Source: Actinomycetes bacterium (lineage in GTDB: Bacteria; Actinomycetota; Actinomycetes; Actinomycetales; Microbacteriaceae). From it: a stretch of 28,311 nucleotides of DNA. Below, piece after piece: positions 1 through 6,904 of the stretch. The stretch lies in NCBI GenBank assembly GCA_023436775.1, contig JAEZHW010000079.1, positions 1-28,311 of the forward strand, in the 5' to 3' direction. The notes beneath the pieces are model-generated. The model saw only the letters and a list, made by a program, of their open reading frames with translations, did not search any database and was not told the origin of the DNA. A program made the translations under genes and the position numbers. Numbering within the stretch: the first letter of the stretch is position 1; the number at the start of each line of letters is the position of its first letter.

Positions 1-799
1 TCTTGGCCTGAGCGGTACCGGCCGAGCCGGACACGATGGCACCGGCGTGACCCATGGTCTTGCCCTCGGGGGCGGTGAAGCCCGCAACGTAGGCGACGAC
101 CGGCTTGGTGACGTTGGCCTTGATGAACTCTGCGGCGCGCTCCTCAGCGTCACCACCGATCTCACCGATCATGACGATCGCCTCGGTCTCGGGGTCTGCC
201 TCGAAGGCGGCCAGGGCGTCGATGTGGGTGGTGCCCACGATCGGATCGCCACCGATACCGATGGCGGTCGAGAAGCCCAAGTCGCGCAGCTCGAACATCA
301 TCTGGTAAGTCAGGGTTCCCGACTTCGACACCAGGCCGATCGGACCCTTACCGGTGATGGTGGCCGGGGTGATGCCGACCAGCGACTCACCCGGGGTGAT
401 GATGCCAGGGCAGTTCGGACCGATGATGCGGGTCTTCTCGCCCTTGCTCTTGTTGTAGGCCCAGACCTCGGCGGTGTCGAGCACCGGCACGCCCTCGGTG
501 ATGATCACCAGCAGTTCGATGCCAGCGTCGATGGCCTCGATGGCGGCGTCCTTGGTGAAGGCCGGCGGCACGAAGGCGATCGAGACGGTGGCACCGGTGG
601 CGGCCATCGCCTCGGCGACGGTGCCGAAGACCGGCAGTTCGACGTCGCCGTGGGTGACGGTGGTGCCAGCCTTGCGGGCGTTGACGCCACCGACGATCTT
701 GGTGCCCGCCTTGAGCATCAGGGCGGTGTGCTTGGAGCCTTCACCACCGGTGATGCCCTGGACGATGACCTTCGACTCGCTGTTCAGATAAATCGACAT
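1..799 (-). CDS. sucD: Succinyl-CoA synthetase (ADP-forming) alpha subunit, 3' end cut by window edge
   Basis: This is the alpha subunit of the TCA-cycle enzyme that interconverts succinyl-CoA and succinate with ATP (or GTP) synthesis, in the cytosol. The frame opens with MSIYLNSESKVIVQGITGG, giving the glycine-rich CoA-binding Rossmann segment near residues 14-20. The motif GPNCPG lies mid-protein, and GHAGAI near residue 250 carries the histidine that is phosphorylated in this family. It reads open to base 1, so only the last few tens of residues are missing (family length is about 290-300 residues). The ATG at 799 follows the sucC stop by 30 bases, so the pair forms one operon, transcribed sucC then sucD. 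Identification is secure. Confidence 0.97.
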   Translation of the reverse strand, partial: MSIYLNSESKVIVQGITGGEGSKHTALMLKAGTKIVGGVNARKAGTTVTHGDVELPVFGTVAEAMAATGATVSIAFVPPAFTKDAAIEAIDAGIELLVIITEGVPVLDTAEVWAYNKSKGEKTRIIGPNCPGIITPGESLVGITPATITGKGPIGLVSKSGTLTYQMMFELRDLGFSTAIGIGGDPIVGTTHIDALAAFEADPETEAIVMIGEIGGDAEERAAEFIKANVTKPVVAYVAGFTAPEGKTMGHAGAIVSGSAGTAQAK

Positions 800-829
800 T
801 GTTCTTGCTCTCGCTTGTCTGTGGTCGGA

Positions 830-1993
830 TTAGGCGTTGGCCAGCTCGGCGGCCTTGTCGGCGCCTTCGTCCATGCTGGTGGCGATGGTCACGAGCGGGT
901 GGTTCGCGGCGGCGAGGATGGCGCGGCCTTCCTCAACGGCGTTGCCGTCCAGGCGGACGACCAGCGGCTTGGTGGCGGAGTCACCCAGGATTTCGAGGGC
1001 CTTGACGATGCCTTCGGCAACGGCAACGCAGGAAGTGATGCCACCGAAGACGTTCACGAAGACGCTCTTGACCTGGCTGTCGCCGAGGATGACGTCGAGG
1101 CCAGCGGCCATGACCTCAGCCGAGGCGCCACCACCGATGTCCAGGAAGTTGGCCGGCTTCACGCCGCCGTGGTTCTCACCGGCGTAGGCAACGACGTCCA
1201 GGGTGCTCATCACGAGCCCCGCGCCGTTTCCGATGATGCCGACCTCACCATCGAGCTTGACGTAGTTCAGGTCCGCAGCCTTGGCCTTGGCCTCGAGCGG
1301 GTCTGCGGCTTCCTTGTCCTCGAGTGCCTCGTGGTCGGGGTGACGGAAGGATGCGTTCTCGTCCAGGCTGACCTTGCCGTCGAGGGCCACGATGTCGCCC
1401 TCTTCGGTGAGCACCAGCGGGTTGACCTCGACGAGGGTGGCGTCTTCGGCGACGTAGACGCCGTAGAGCTTGACCAGGACCGGGGCGACCTTGGCGATGA
1501 GTTCCTCGGGGAAGTTCGCGGCGCGGGCGATCTCGGCGGCCTTGGCCTCGTCGATGCCGGTCAGCGGGTCCACCTCAATGCGGGCCAGCGCTTCGGGCTT
1601 CTCCACGGCGAGCTGCTCAATCTCCATGCCGCCCTCGTAGGAGGTCAGCGACAGGTAGGAGCGGTTGGCGCGGTCGAGCAGCACCGAGAAGTAGAACTCC
1701 TGGGCGATGCGGGCACCCTGGGCGACCATGACGCGGCGAACCACGTGGCCCTTGATGTCGAGGCCGAGGATTGCCTCGGCAGCCGCTTCGGCCTCGTCCG
1801 GGGTCTTGGCGACCTTCACGCCGCCAGCCTTACCGCGGCCACCGGTCTTCACCTGGGCCTTGACGACGACCACGCCGCCGATCTTTTCGGCTGCGGCGCG
1901 GACCTCAGCGGGGGTGTCGGCAACGATGCCTTGGAGCACGGGTACCCCGTGCTTCTCGAAAATGTCACGGGCTTGGTACTCGTACAGATCCAC
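830..1993 (-). CDS. sucC: Succinyl-CoA synthetase beta subunit
   Basis: This 387-residue ATP-grasp beta subunit carries nucleotide and succinate binding for succinyl-CoA synthetase. The N-terminus VDLYEYQARDIFEKHGVPV is the classic start of the ATP-grasp domain. KAQVKTGGRGKAGGVK near residues 44-60 is the nucleotide-binding loop, and GIVKALE with the GGITSC segment lies in the C-terminal ligase domain. A longer open frame begins at 2044, but the GTG at 1993 is preferred. It is preceded at about nine bases by AGGGAG, and it begins exactly where the family begins. The length matches the usual 380-390 residues. sucD follows after 30 bases. Confidence 0.97.
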   Translation of the reverse strand: MDLYEYQARDIFEKHGVPVLQGIVADTPAEVRAAAEKIGGVVVVKAQVKTGGRGKAGGVKVAKTPDEAEAAAEAILGLDIKGHVVRRVMVAQGARIAQEFYFSVLLDRANRSYLSLTSYEGGMEIEQLAVEKPEALARIEVDPLTGIDEAKAAEIARAANFPEELIAKVAPVLVKLYGVYVAEDATLVEVNPLVLTEEGDIVALDGKVSLDENASFRHPDHEALEDKEAADPLEAKAKAADLNYVKLDGEVGIIGNGAGLVMSTLDVVAYAGENHGGVKPANFLDIGGGASAEVMAAGLDVILGDSQVKSVFVNVFGGITSCVAVAEGIVKALEILGDSATKPLVVRLDGNAVEEGRAILAAANHPLVTIATSMDEGADKAAELANA

Positions 1994-2092
1994 TGTGATG
2001 GCTCCCTGTCGCGGCAAACTCTGCCGACGTGTGGAGTCTCTCACCTTCGAGCGCCGAGACCGGCACGCCTGTAGGCCACCGGCACGAAAACG

Positions 2093-2152
2093 TCTCGAAA
2101 TCGAGAGACATTGCGATACCGCAATCGTACCGCCTTTTTTCCAGGCCCCAGT
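2093..2152 (-). promoter_or_regulatory. Putative sucCD promoter with two overlapping palindromes
   Basis: On the minus strand a TANNNT-type -10 box, TACGAT, sits at 2129-2124. The candidate -35 is ACTGGG about 17 bases upstream and is weak. The -10 overlaps an inverted repeat at 2110-2125 with six-base arms (ATTGCG and CGCAAT) around a four-base centre. A second perfect palindrome, TCTCGA-AA-TCGAGA, lies at 2093-2106, about 15-35 bases past the -10. Their position over and just after the start site suits a repressor or regulator site. The leader to the GTG at 1993 would be roughly 120 bases. The regulator is unknown, and the promoter call is inference from motif and position. Confidence 0.4.
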
Positions 2153-2187
2153 GACGGTCCGCTGAGAGCAAGCGGCGGGAACATCCC

Positions 2188-3399
2188 TCAGGCGGTCTGG
2201 TGTTCTTCCGGCGAGGCGGGCACAGGTGGTGCCGGGGTGGGCTCAGCCACCGGCAGGCGCAGTTGCAATCGCGCTCCAGACAGCACCGGCGAGGGCAGCA
2301 GATCGACCACACCGCCGCGGTCCCGCACCCGGTCCACGAGGCGCTCGAGGCCGTGCAGGCGACCCGAGCCATCCACGCCGACCCCGTTGTCATCCAGTCG
2401 CAGCACCAGCTCGTGGCGGTCGTCGACCTGCTCGATGTCGAGGTGCAACTGCAGTTTGGCCGCCCCACCGTGCCGGAAGGCGTTTGAGACCCCCTCCTCC
2501 AGCAGCCGCACGATCATCAGCCGCTCGGCCACACTCAGGCCGCCGTGCGCGGGGTCGTCGTATTCCACGACCCGGGGCGAGATGTGCACCCGCGCAGCGA
2601 TCGAGGCCGGCACGCGACGCATCAGCATGCGCACCGCCTGCGACAGCCCCAGGTCAATGCCGTTGGGGTAGAGCAGCTGACTCATCTCGCGCACATCCTG
2701 TTCGCGCATATGGTCGAGGCTCTCAATGATGCGGTGGAAGTCCCGGCGCGCCCGGTCATCCAGCGACCCCGCCTGGTCGAGGCGGTCACGCAGCGCCGCC
2801 ACCTCAACCCCCACCAGCACCAAGCGCTGTTGCACCGTGCCGTGCAATCCTTCAGCCACTTCGCGGCGCACGCGCAACTCCTCGGCCTGCAGCGCCTCCA
2901 GCGCACGGGCGGCGCGCAGCGACTGTGCGCTGGTGGTGCGCTCCTGCAGCCGCAGCCGATACTCGTAATCGGCCAAGAGCAGCGCAATCACGCTGCTGAC
3001 CAGACCGATCGTGAACCCGGCCATCAGATCGGCCAGATACCAGTCCTGGAGGCCGCGCGGGTGCACCTCGAGCAAGGCCTGCACGATCATTCGGGCCAGC
3101 GCCGCCACACCACAGATTGCCAACACAATCGGCACACGCATGAGCGTGCTGAAACGCCGAAGTGGAATGGTCACGAAGGCGACGGCAAAGATCAGGACGC
3201 CCGAGAAGTTTGCGAACAGTCGCTCCGACAGCATCGCATCGGTGTGCGGCGCTCCCTCGAGCGTGACGAACAGGCTCGACTGGAAGGCCGCGCCCACGGC
3301 AAAGAGCGCGGTCAGCCCGGTGGCGGTCACCATCAAGATGCGGCGATAGCGCATCTCATCGCCGGACTGCTCGAGTCCAACGATGACCGAATCAGGCAC
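2188..3399 (-). CDS. Membrane sensor histidine kinase, NarL/DesK (HisKA_3) type
   Basis: This 403-residue sensor kinase should autophosphorylate on histidine and pass the phosphate to the response regulator encoded just upstream. From the GTG at 3399 there are four hydrophobic segments at about residues 21-45, 64-81, 89-110 and 123-143. A short helical linker leads to a HisKA_3 dimerisation helix with LHGTVQQRL, the phosphoacceptor being H186. The HATPase_c domain shows an N box (EEGVSNAFRHG, near N306), DDNGVGVDG near 336 and a GLERL box. There is no large extracellular sensor domain, so the signal is probably sensed in or near the membrane. The GTG lies inside the last codons of the regulator (8-base overlap), implying coupled translation. 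The ATG at 3354 is an alternative start. Confidence 0.9.
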   Translation of the reverse strand: MPDSVIVGLEQSGDEMRYRRILMVTATGLTALFAVGAAFQSSLFVTLEGAPHTDAMLSERLFANFSGVLIFAVAFVTIPLRRFSTLMRVPIVLAICGVAALARMIVQALLEVHPRGLQDWYLADLMAGFTIGLVSSVIALLLADYEYRLRLQERTTSAQSLRAARALEALQAEELRVRREVAEGLHGTVQQRLVLVGVEVAALRDRLDQAGSLDDRARRDFHRIIESLDHMREQDVREMSQLLYPNGIDLGLSQAVRMLMRRVPASIAARVHISPRVVEYDDPAHGGLSVAERLMIVRLLEEGVSNAFRHGGAAKLQLHLDIEQVDDRHELVLRLDDNGVGVDGSGRLHGLERLVDRVRDRGGVVDLLPSPVLSGARLQLRLPVAEPTPAPPVPASPEEHQTA

Positions 3400-4048
3400 G
3401 CGAACTCTCTTCGACCAGTTTGAGCACGGCGCTGACGCGGGCATTGCGGCCCTCGGGGATCTCCAGCGCGGTGTAGATGGCGTTCAGGTGGTTCTCGACC
3501 GAGCGGGCCGAGATTTCGAGTGCCTCAGCGACGCCCGTGTTCGACAGGCCCTGGGCGACCAACTGCAGCACCTCGTACTGGCGCTTGCTGAGCTGGGCCA
3601 GCAGCGAGCCCTCACGCGGGCGTGCGCGACGGACCAGTTCACCATCCAGCACGGTTTCCCCGCGCGCGGTCGCCTCAATCGCGTCCACGAGGGACTGCGT
3701 CGACAGGGAGGCCGTCTTGGACAGGTAGCTCCAGCCGCGGCGTACATCGGCGGGCAGATCGAGCAGCAGTTCCATCACGTCCTGGCTGCTCAGCAGCATG
3801 ATCCCGATGTTCGGGTCTGCCCGACGCAGCGAGATGCCGAGGCCGACGCCATTGCCGTCGGCGAGATCGACGTCGAGGATGGCCACATCCACCATGCCCG
3901 GTCGCAGATTGGCTCGCGCCTCGGCCGCACCAGCGGCGGCCAGCACGAGTTCGATATTGGGGTGCCCGCCCAGCACACTGGACAGCATCTCCAGGTAGAG
4001 CGGCTGGTCATCGACGAGTGCGATTCGGGTCTTCTTTGCACCGGACAT
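3392..4048 (-). CDS. Two-component response regulator, NarL/LuxR family
   Basis: This 218-residue DNA-binding response regulator is the partner of the kinase downstream. The receiver domain occupies about residues 1-130, with the acidic pair D13-D14 in LVDDQ, the phosphoacceptor D59 in ILDVDLADG and the conserved lysine K111 in YLSKTAS. The C-terminal LuxR-type helix-turn-helix spans about 150-212 (LSKRQYEVLQLVAQGLSN, then SARSVENHLNAIY). The start is set at the ATG at 4048 because the family begins just before IALVDDQ and a -10-like CATAAT stands six bases upstream, as in a leaderless message. In-frame ATGs at 4075 and 4090 have no better support. The target genes are not evident. The neighbouring sucCD has its own promoter. 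Confidence 0.92.
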   Translation of the reverse strand: MSGAKKTRIALVDDQPLYLEMLSSVLGGHPNIELVLAAAGAAEARANLRPGMVDVAILDVDLADGNGVGLGISLRRADPNIGIMLLSSQDVMELLLDLPADVRRGWSYLSKTASLSTQSLVDAIEATARGETVLDGELVRRARPREGSLLAQLSKRQYEVLQLVAQGLSNTGVAEALEISARSVENHLNAIYTALEIPEGRNARVSAVLKLVEESSRA

Positions 4049-4060
4049 GTTGTCATTATG
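4049..4060 (-). promoter_or_regulatory. -10 box placing transcription start at the response-regulator ATG (leaderless)
   Basis: On the minus strand CATAAT (4060-4055) is followed by exactly six bases (GACAAC) and then the ATG at 4048. A start site seven bases past the -10 would be the A of the ATG, and no Shine-Dalgarno sequence is present. No clear -35 box is seen. This is inferred from spacing and from the same arrangement at several other genes in the window. Confidence 0.45.
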
Positions 4061-4117
4061 GACTGCCCGGGCCATTCCTACGTGCCCCAATGCAGGGTAC
4101 AGATATGAAGTGTCGCG

Positions 4118-6529
4118 CTAGACCCGTTCAATCGGGGCGATTTTCACCAGCAGGGTCTTGCGGCCGGAGGCACCGAAGTCGATCTCGGCACGCTGCTTCG
4201 CACCCTCGCCGATCACGGACCGCACCGTGCCTTCGCCGAAGTCGCTGTGCCGCACCCGGTCACCCACGGACAACTGCAGATCGCCATTGTCCCGAACCGA
4301 GGCGGTGACATTCATCGCCCAGTCCTTCTTTACCGGCCGCTCGGCTGGCGGCAGCGGGGTGACCCCGAAGCGGTCACGCCCAGTACCGACGCTGCGGCTG
4401 GAGCCGCCGAACTGGGTCCGAGGCCGGGTGGTTTCCCAGCCACCGGATGCAGCACCCCAACCGCCGACGTTGCTGCCAGCGAGTTCCACGCTCGACCCCG
4501 GCGCGCGTCGCCAGTCGATCAGCTCCGCCGGGATTTCGCTGAGGAAGCGGCTCGGAATCGCGGCGTCGATGCCGCCGTACTGCGCCCGGCTCGCCGCGAG
4601 CGTAATGAAGAGCTTCTTGCGCGCGCGGGTCAGGCCCACATACATCAGGCGCCGTTCCTCGGCGAGGCCGCCAGGCTCGCCCACGGCGATCTGGTGCGGC
4701 AGCAGGCCCTCCTCGACGCCGGTGAGGAACACGGCGGGGAACTCCAGCCCCTTGGCGGTGTGCAGGGTCATCAGCGAGACCGTGCCCGCGTCATCGTCGC
4801 TGAGTTCGTCGGCTGCCGCCACGAGCGCGACCTCGGTGAGGTAGTCCACCAGGCCGCCCTCGGCGTTACGCCGCTGGAAGTCGCGGGCCTGCGCCACCAG
4901 TTCATCCACGTTCTCGAGTCGCGCGGCGTCCTGATCGTCCTTACTGTTGACGAGCATGTCCCGGTACCCCGAGCCATTCAGCAGGTCAGTGAGCAGCGTG
5001 TGCACCGGCTCGTGGTCCACCTTCTGGCGCACCTCGTGCAGTAGCGTCCCCAGGGCCAGGAGCGCCTGGGTCACCTTTGGGCCGAGGCCGAGCTCCTTGG
5101 CGCGCAGCAGCGCCTCCGGGATGGTGATGCCGTGGTCTTCCGCGAACGTTGCCAGCTGGGTTTCGGTCGCCGGCCCGATCCCGCGCTTGGGCACGTTCAG
5201 GATTCGGCGCACGGCTTGTTCGTCCGCCGGGTTCGCCACGGAGACTAGGTAGGCCAACACATCTTTCACCTCGGCGCGCTCGAAGAATCGCGTGCCGCCG
5301 ATCACCCGGTATGGCACGCCCGAGCGGATGAGCATTTCTTCCAGCGCGCGGGTCTGGCCGTTGGTGCGATAAAAGACCGCGATATCGCCGTAGCTGTAGC
5401 CGTTTCGCCGCAAGGCCTCAATCTCGTCGGCAACGAACTGGGCCTCGTCGTGTTGCGAGTAGCCGGTGAAGCCGGTGATCAGTTCGCCAGCGCCCTGATC
5501 GGTCCAGAGCCGCTTGTCCTTGCGGTCGAAGTTGTGCCCGATCACCGCATTGGCGGCGTCAAGGATGGTCTGGGTGGAGCGATAGTTCTGTTCCAGCAGC
5601 ACCACCTCGGCCCCCGGGAAGTCGCGCTCGAACTCGGCGATGTTGCGCTGGTCGGCACCGCGGAAGGCGTAGATGGACTGGTCCGAGTCGCCCACTACGG
5701 TCAGCGACGCGCCAGGGATCCGCCCGGTCTCGTCCACATGCAGCGGCGGGCCTGCGGGCAGGTCCTCGGGCTCGACCGGACGGGTGAGCTCGTGGATGAG
5801 CGCGTATTGGGCGTGGTTCGTGTCCTGGTACTCGTCCACCAGGATGTGCCGGAAGCGGCGGCGATACTGGGCGGCCACGTCCGGGAAGGCACGGAACAGG
5901 AACACGGTCTGCCCGATGAGGTCATCGAAGTCGAAGGCCTTCGCGCGACGCAGGGCCGCCTCGTACCGGGCGAAAATTTCCGCGAACAGCACGTCGCGCG
6001 GATCGTTCTGATTCACGTTGCGAGCCACCGATTCGGCATCGGCCAGCTCGTTCTTGAGTCTCGAAATCTTGGCACCGGCATTCGCCGGCGAGAACCCCAG
6101 CACGTCAGCGTCGAGTTCCTTCAGGATTCGCTTGAGTACTGCGCGTGAGTCCTGGCTGTCGTAGATGGTGAAGGACTCGGGGTAGCCGAAGCGCTGCGCC
6201 TCGCGACGCAGAATGCGCACGCAGGCGGAGTGGAAGGTCGAGATCCACATGCCGCTCGCATCCTCGCCGAGCAGCTGGTGAATTCGCTCGCGCATTTCAC
6301 CCGCCGCCTTGTTGGTGAAGGTGATGGCGAGGATCTGACTGGGCCAGGCGTCGCGCTGTCGAATCAGGTGCGCAATGCGGTGCGTGAGCACGCGGGTCTT
6401 GCCCGATCCTGCACCGGCGACGATCAGCAGGGCCGGGCCGCGGTGCTCAACGGCAGTGCGCTGCTGGGGGTTGAGCCCAGCCAGAAGCGGGTCGACAGAC
6501 TCGGATGCGGCACCGGTGAGGATCTCCAT
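4118..6529 (-). CDS. pcrA: ATP-dependent DNA helicase PcrA/UvrD
   Basis: This 803-residue superfamily 1A 3'-5' helicase acts in nucleotide excision repair, replication-fork clearing and removal of RecA filaments. It has the Q motif LNPQQRTAV near residue 20, Walker A AGAGSGKT at 38-45, motif II DEYQDTN at 232-238, motif III GDSDQSIYAFRGA, motif IV QNYRST and motif VI VGLTRARKKL. The C-terminal segment from about 735 on (GDRVRHSDFGEGTV) is the Tudor-like domain that binds RNA polymerase in PcrA/UvrD proteins. The ATG at 6529 is chosen because MEIL follows TAGGA by 11 bases. An in-frame ATG at 6541 would add four residues. The gene stands alone between the two-component pair and a hairpin-rich gap. 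Confidence 0.97.
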   Translation of the reverse strand: MEILTGAASESVDPLLAGLNPQQRTAVEHRGPALLIVAGAGSGKTRVLTHRIAHLIRQRDAWPSQILAITFTNKAAGEMRERIHQLLGEDASGMWISTFHSACVRILRREAQRFGYPESFTIYDSQDSRAVLKRILKELDADVLGFSPANAGAKISRLKNELADAESVARNVNQNDPRDVLFAEIFARYEAALRRAKAFDFDDLIGQTVFLFRAFPDVAAQYRRRFRHILVDEYQDTNHAQYALIHELTRPVEPEDLPAGPPLHVDETGRIPGASLTVVGDSDQSIYAFRGADQRNIAEFERDFPGAEVVLLEQNYRSTQTILDAANAVIGHNFDRKDKRLWTDQGAGELITGFTGYSQHDEAQFVADEIEALRRNGYSYGDIAVFYRTNGQTRALEEMLIRSGVPYRVIGGTRFFERAEVKDVLAYLVSVANPADEQAVRRILNVPKRGIGPATETQLATFAEDHGITIPEALLRAKELGLGPKVTQALLALGTLLHEVRQKVDHEPVHTLLTDLLNGSGYRDMLVNSKDDQDAARLENVDELVAQARDFQRRNAEGGLVDYLTEVALVAAADELSDDDAGTVSLMTLHTAKGLEFPAVFLTGVEEGLLPHQIAVGEPGGLAEERRLMYVGLTRARKKLFITLAASRAQYGGIDAAIPSRFLSEIPAELIDWRRAPGSSVELAGSNVGGWGAASGGWETTRPRTQFGGSSRSVGTGRDRFGVTPLPPAERPVKKDWAMNVTASVRDNGDLQLSVGDRVRHSDFGEGTVRSVIGEGAKQRAEIDFGASGRKTLLVKIAPIERV

Positions 6530-6546
6530 AACGCCGACCATCCTAC

Positions 6547-6600
6547 GCGGCCGCCCAGACAGTGCCGCGGTCGGGTCCGCGACACTGTCCTGGGCCGCTG
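6547..6600 (-). promoter_or_regulatory. pcrA: Imperfect hairpin overlapping the pcrA promoter region
   Basis: Arms at 6547-6570 and 6577-6600 pair almost completely around a six-base loop. The core is CAGTGCCGCGG against CCGCGACACTG, extended by CCCAG and CTGGG with a one-base bulge. A TANNNT -10 candidate, TAGGAT, lies on the minus strand at about 6544-6539, giving a pcrA leader of only a few bases, so the hairpin would cover the -35 region. It could be an operator, or a terminator protecting pcrA from read-through. There is no U tract, and it does not match an actinobacterial SOS box. Confidence 0.4.
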
Positions 6601-6657
6601 CGGGCCCCTCAGTTCACCAACGAAAGAGGGTGCAGGGTTCTGGCGAGCCTCGGGTCT

Positions 6658-6715
6658 GCTCGGACCGTCGGTCGTTGCTGTCCCCCACGAATCAGCCGCG
6701 ACCGACGGACCGAGC
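6658..6715. repeat. 17-base inverted repeat, 24-base loop
   Basis: The left arm 6658-6674 (GCTCGGACCGTCGGTCG) and right arm 6699-6715 (CGACCGACGGACCGAGC) match at 16 of 17 positions. Short further pairing outside the arms (TCGGG with CCCGA) extends the stem after a bulge. It is in the middle of the non-coding gap, not adjacent to any stop codon. Whether it works as DNA or RNA is unknown. Confidence 0.7.
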
Positions 6716-6824
6716 GGCCCCCCGAAACCATGCGTTGCAGTGCTCTCCCACGGCGACGATCTGCACGCCAAACCCCAAGTTTCAGCGAGCAAATCCAGCC
6801 GTGAGAACGCTCTCATTGCAGAGT

Positions 6825-6875
6825 AGCGCCGAAGCGCTGATCTGAAAAGAGGAATTTCCGTCAGTGTCACGGAAA
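6825..6875 (-). terminator. Probable terminator behind the leucine-rich-repeat gene
   Basis: Reading the minus strand, a perfect seven-base stem (TTTCCGT and ACGGAAA, seven-base loop, 6855-6875) begins about 30 bases after the stop at 6905. It is followed by the pyrimidine-rich TTCCTCTTTTCAG. A second small hairpin, AGCGC-TTCG-GCGCT with a stable UUCG tetraloop, follows at 6825-6838. The arrangement fits intrinsic termination of the gene ending at 6905, although the U tract is interrupted. Confidence 0.55.
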
Positions 6876-6904
6876 GCACAGTGCACGCTCCGGGCTCGGG
6901 CCCC

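Larger units (their letters stand above)
6530..6904. other. 375-base non-coding gap rich in hairpins
   Basis: No convincing gene lies here. The only long minus-strand frame (6424-6879) overlaps pcrA antiparallel to nothing and has an arginine/proline-rich, non-protein-like composition. The gap holds, from right to left, a terminator-like hairpin pair behind the leucine-rich-repeat gene, about 110 bases with nothing recognisable, a long inverted repeat at 6658-6715, and a second hairpin at 6547-6600 just upstream of pcrA. I do not recognise tmRNA, SRP RNA, RNase P, 6S or 6C RNA signatures. It could encode a small RNA or be the pcrA control region. Confidence 0.5.

Noticed and set aside
47..2074. 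675-codon plus-strand open frame opposite sucCD
   Set aside because: It is antisense to two certain genes. Its Asp/Gly/His/Leu-rich composition is that of a GC-rich shadow frame, and no ribosome site or domain is seen.
6424..6879. 151-codon minus-strand frame in the gap before pcrA
   Set aside because: It overlaps pcrA coding sequence in another frame, spans both hairpins and is rich in Arg/Pro/Ser without motifs. It is treated as non-coding.
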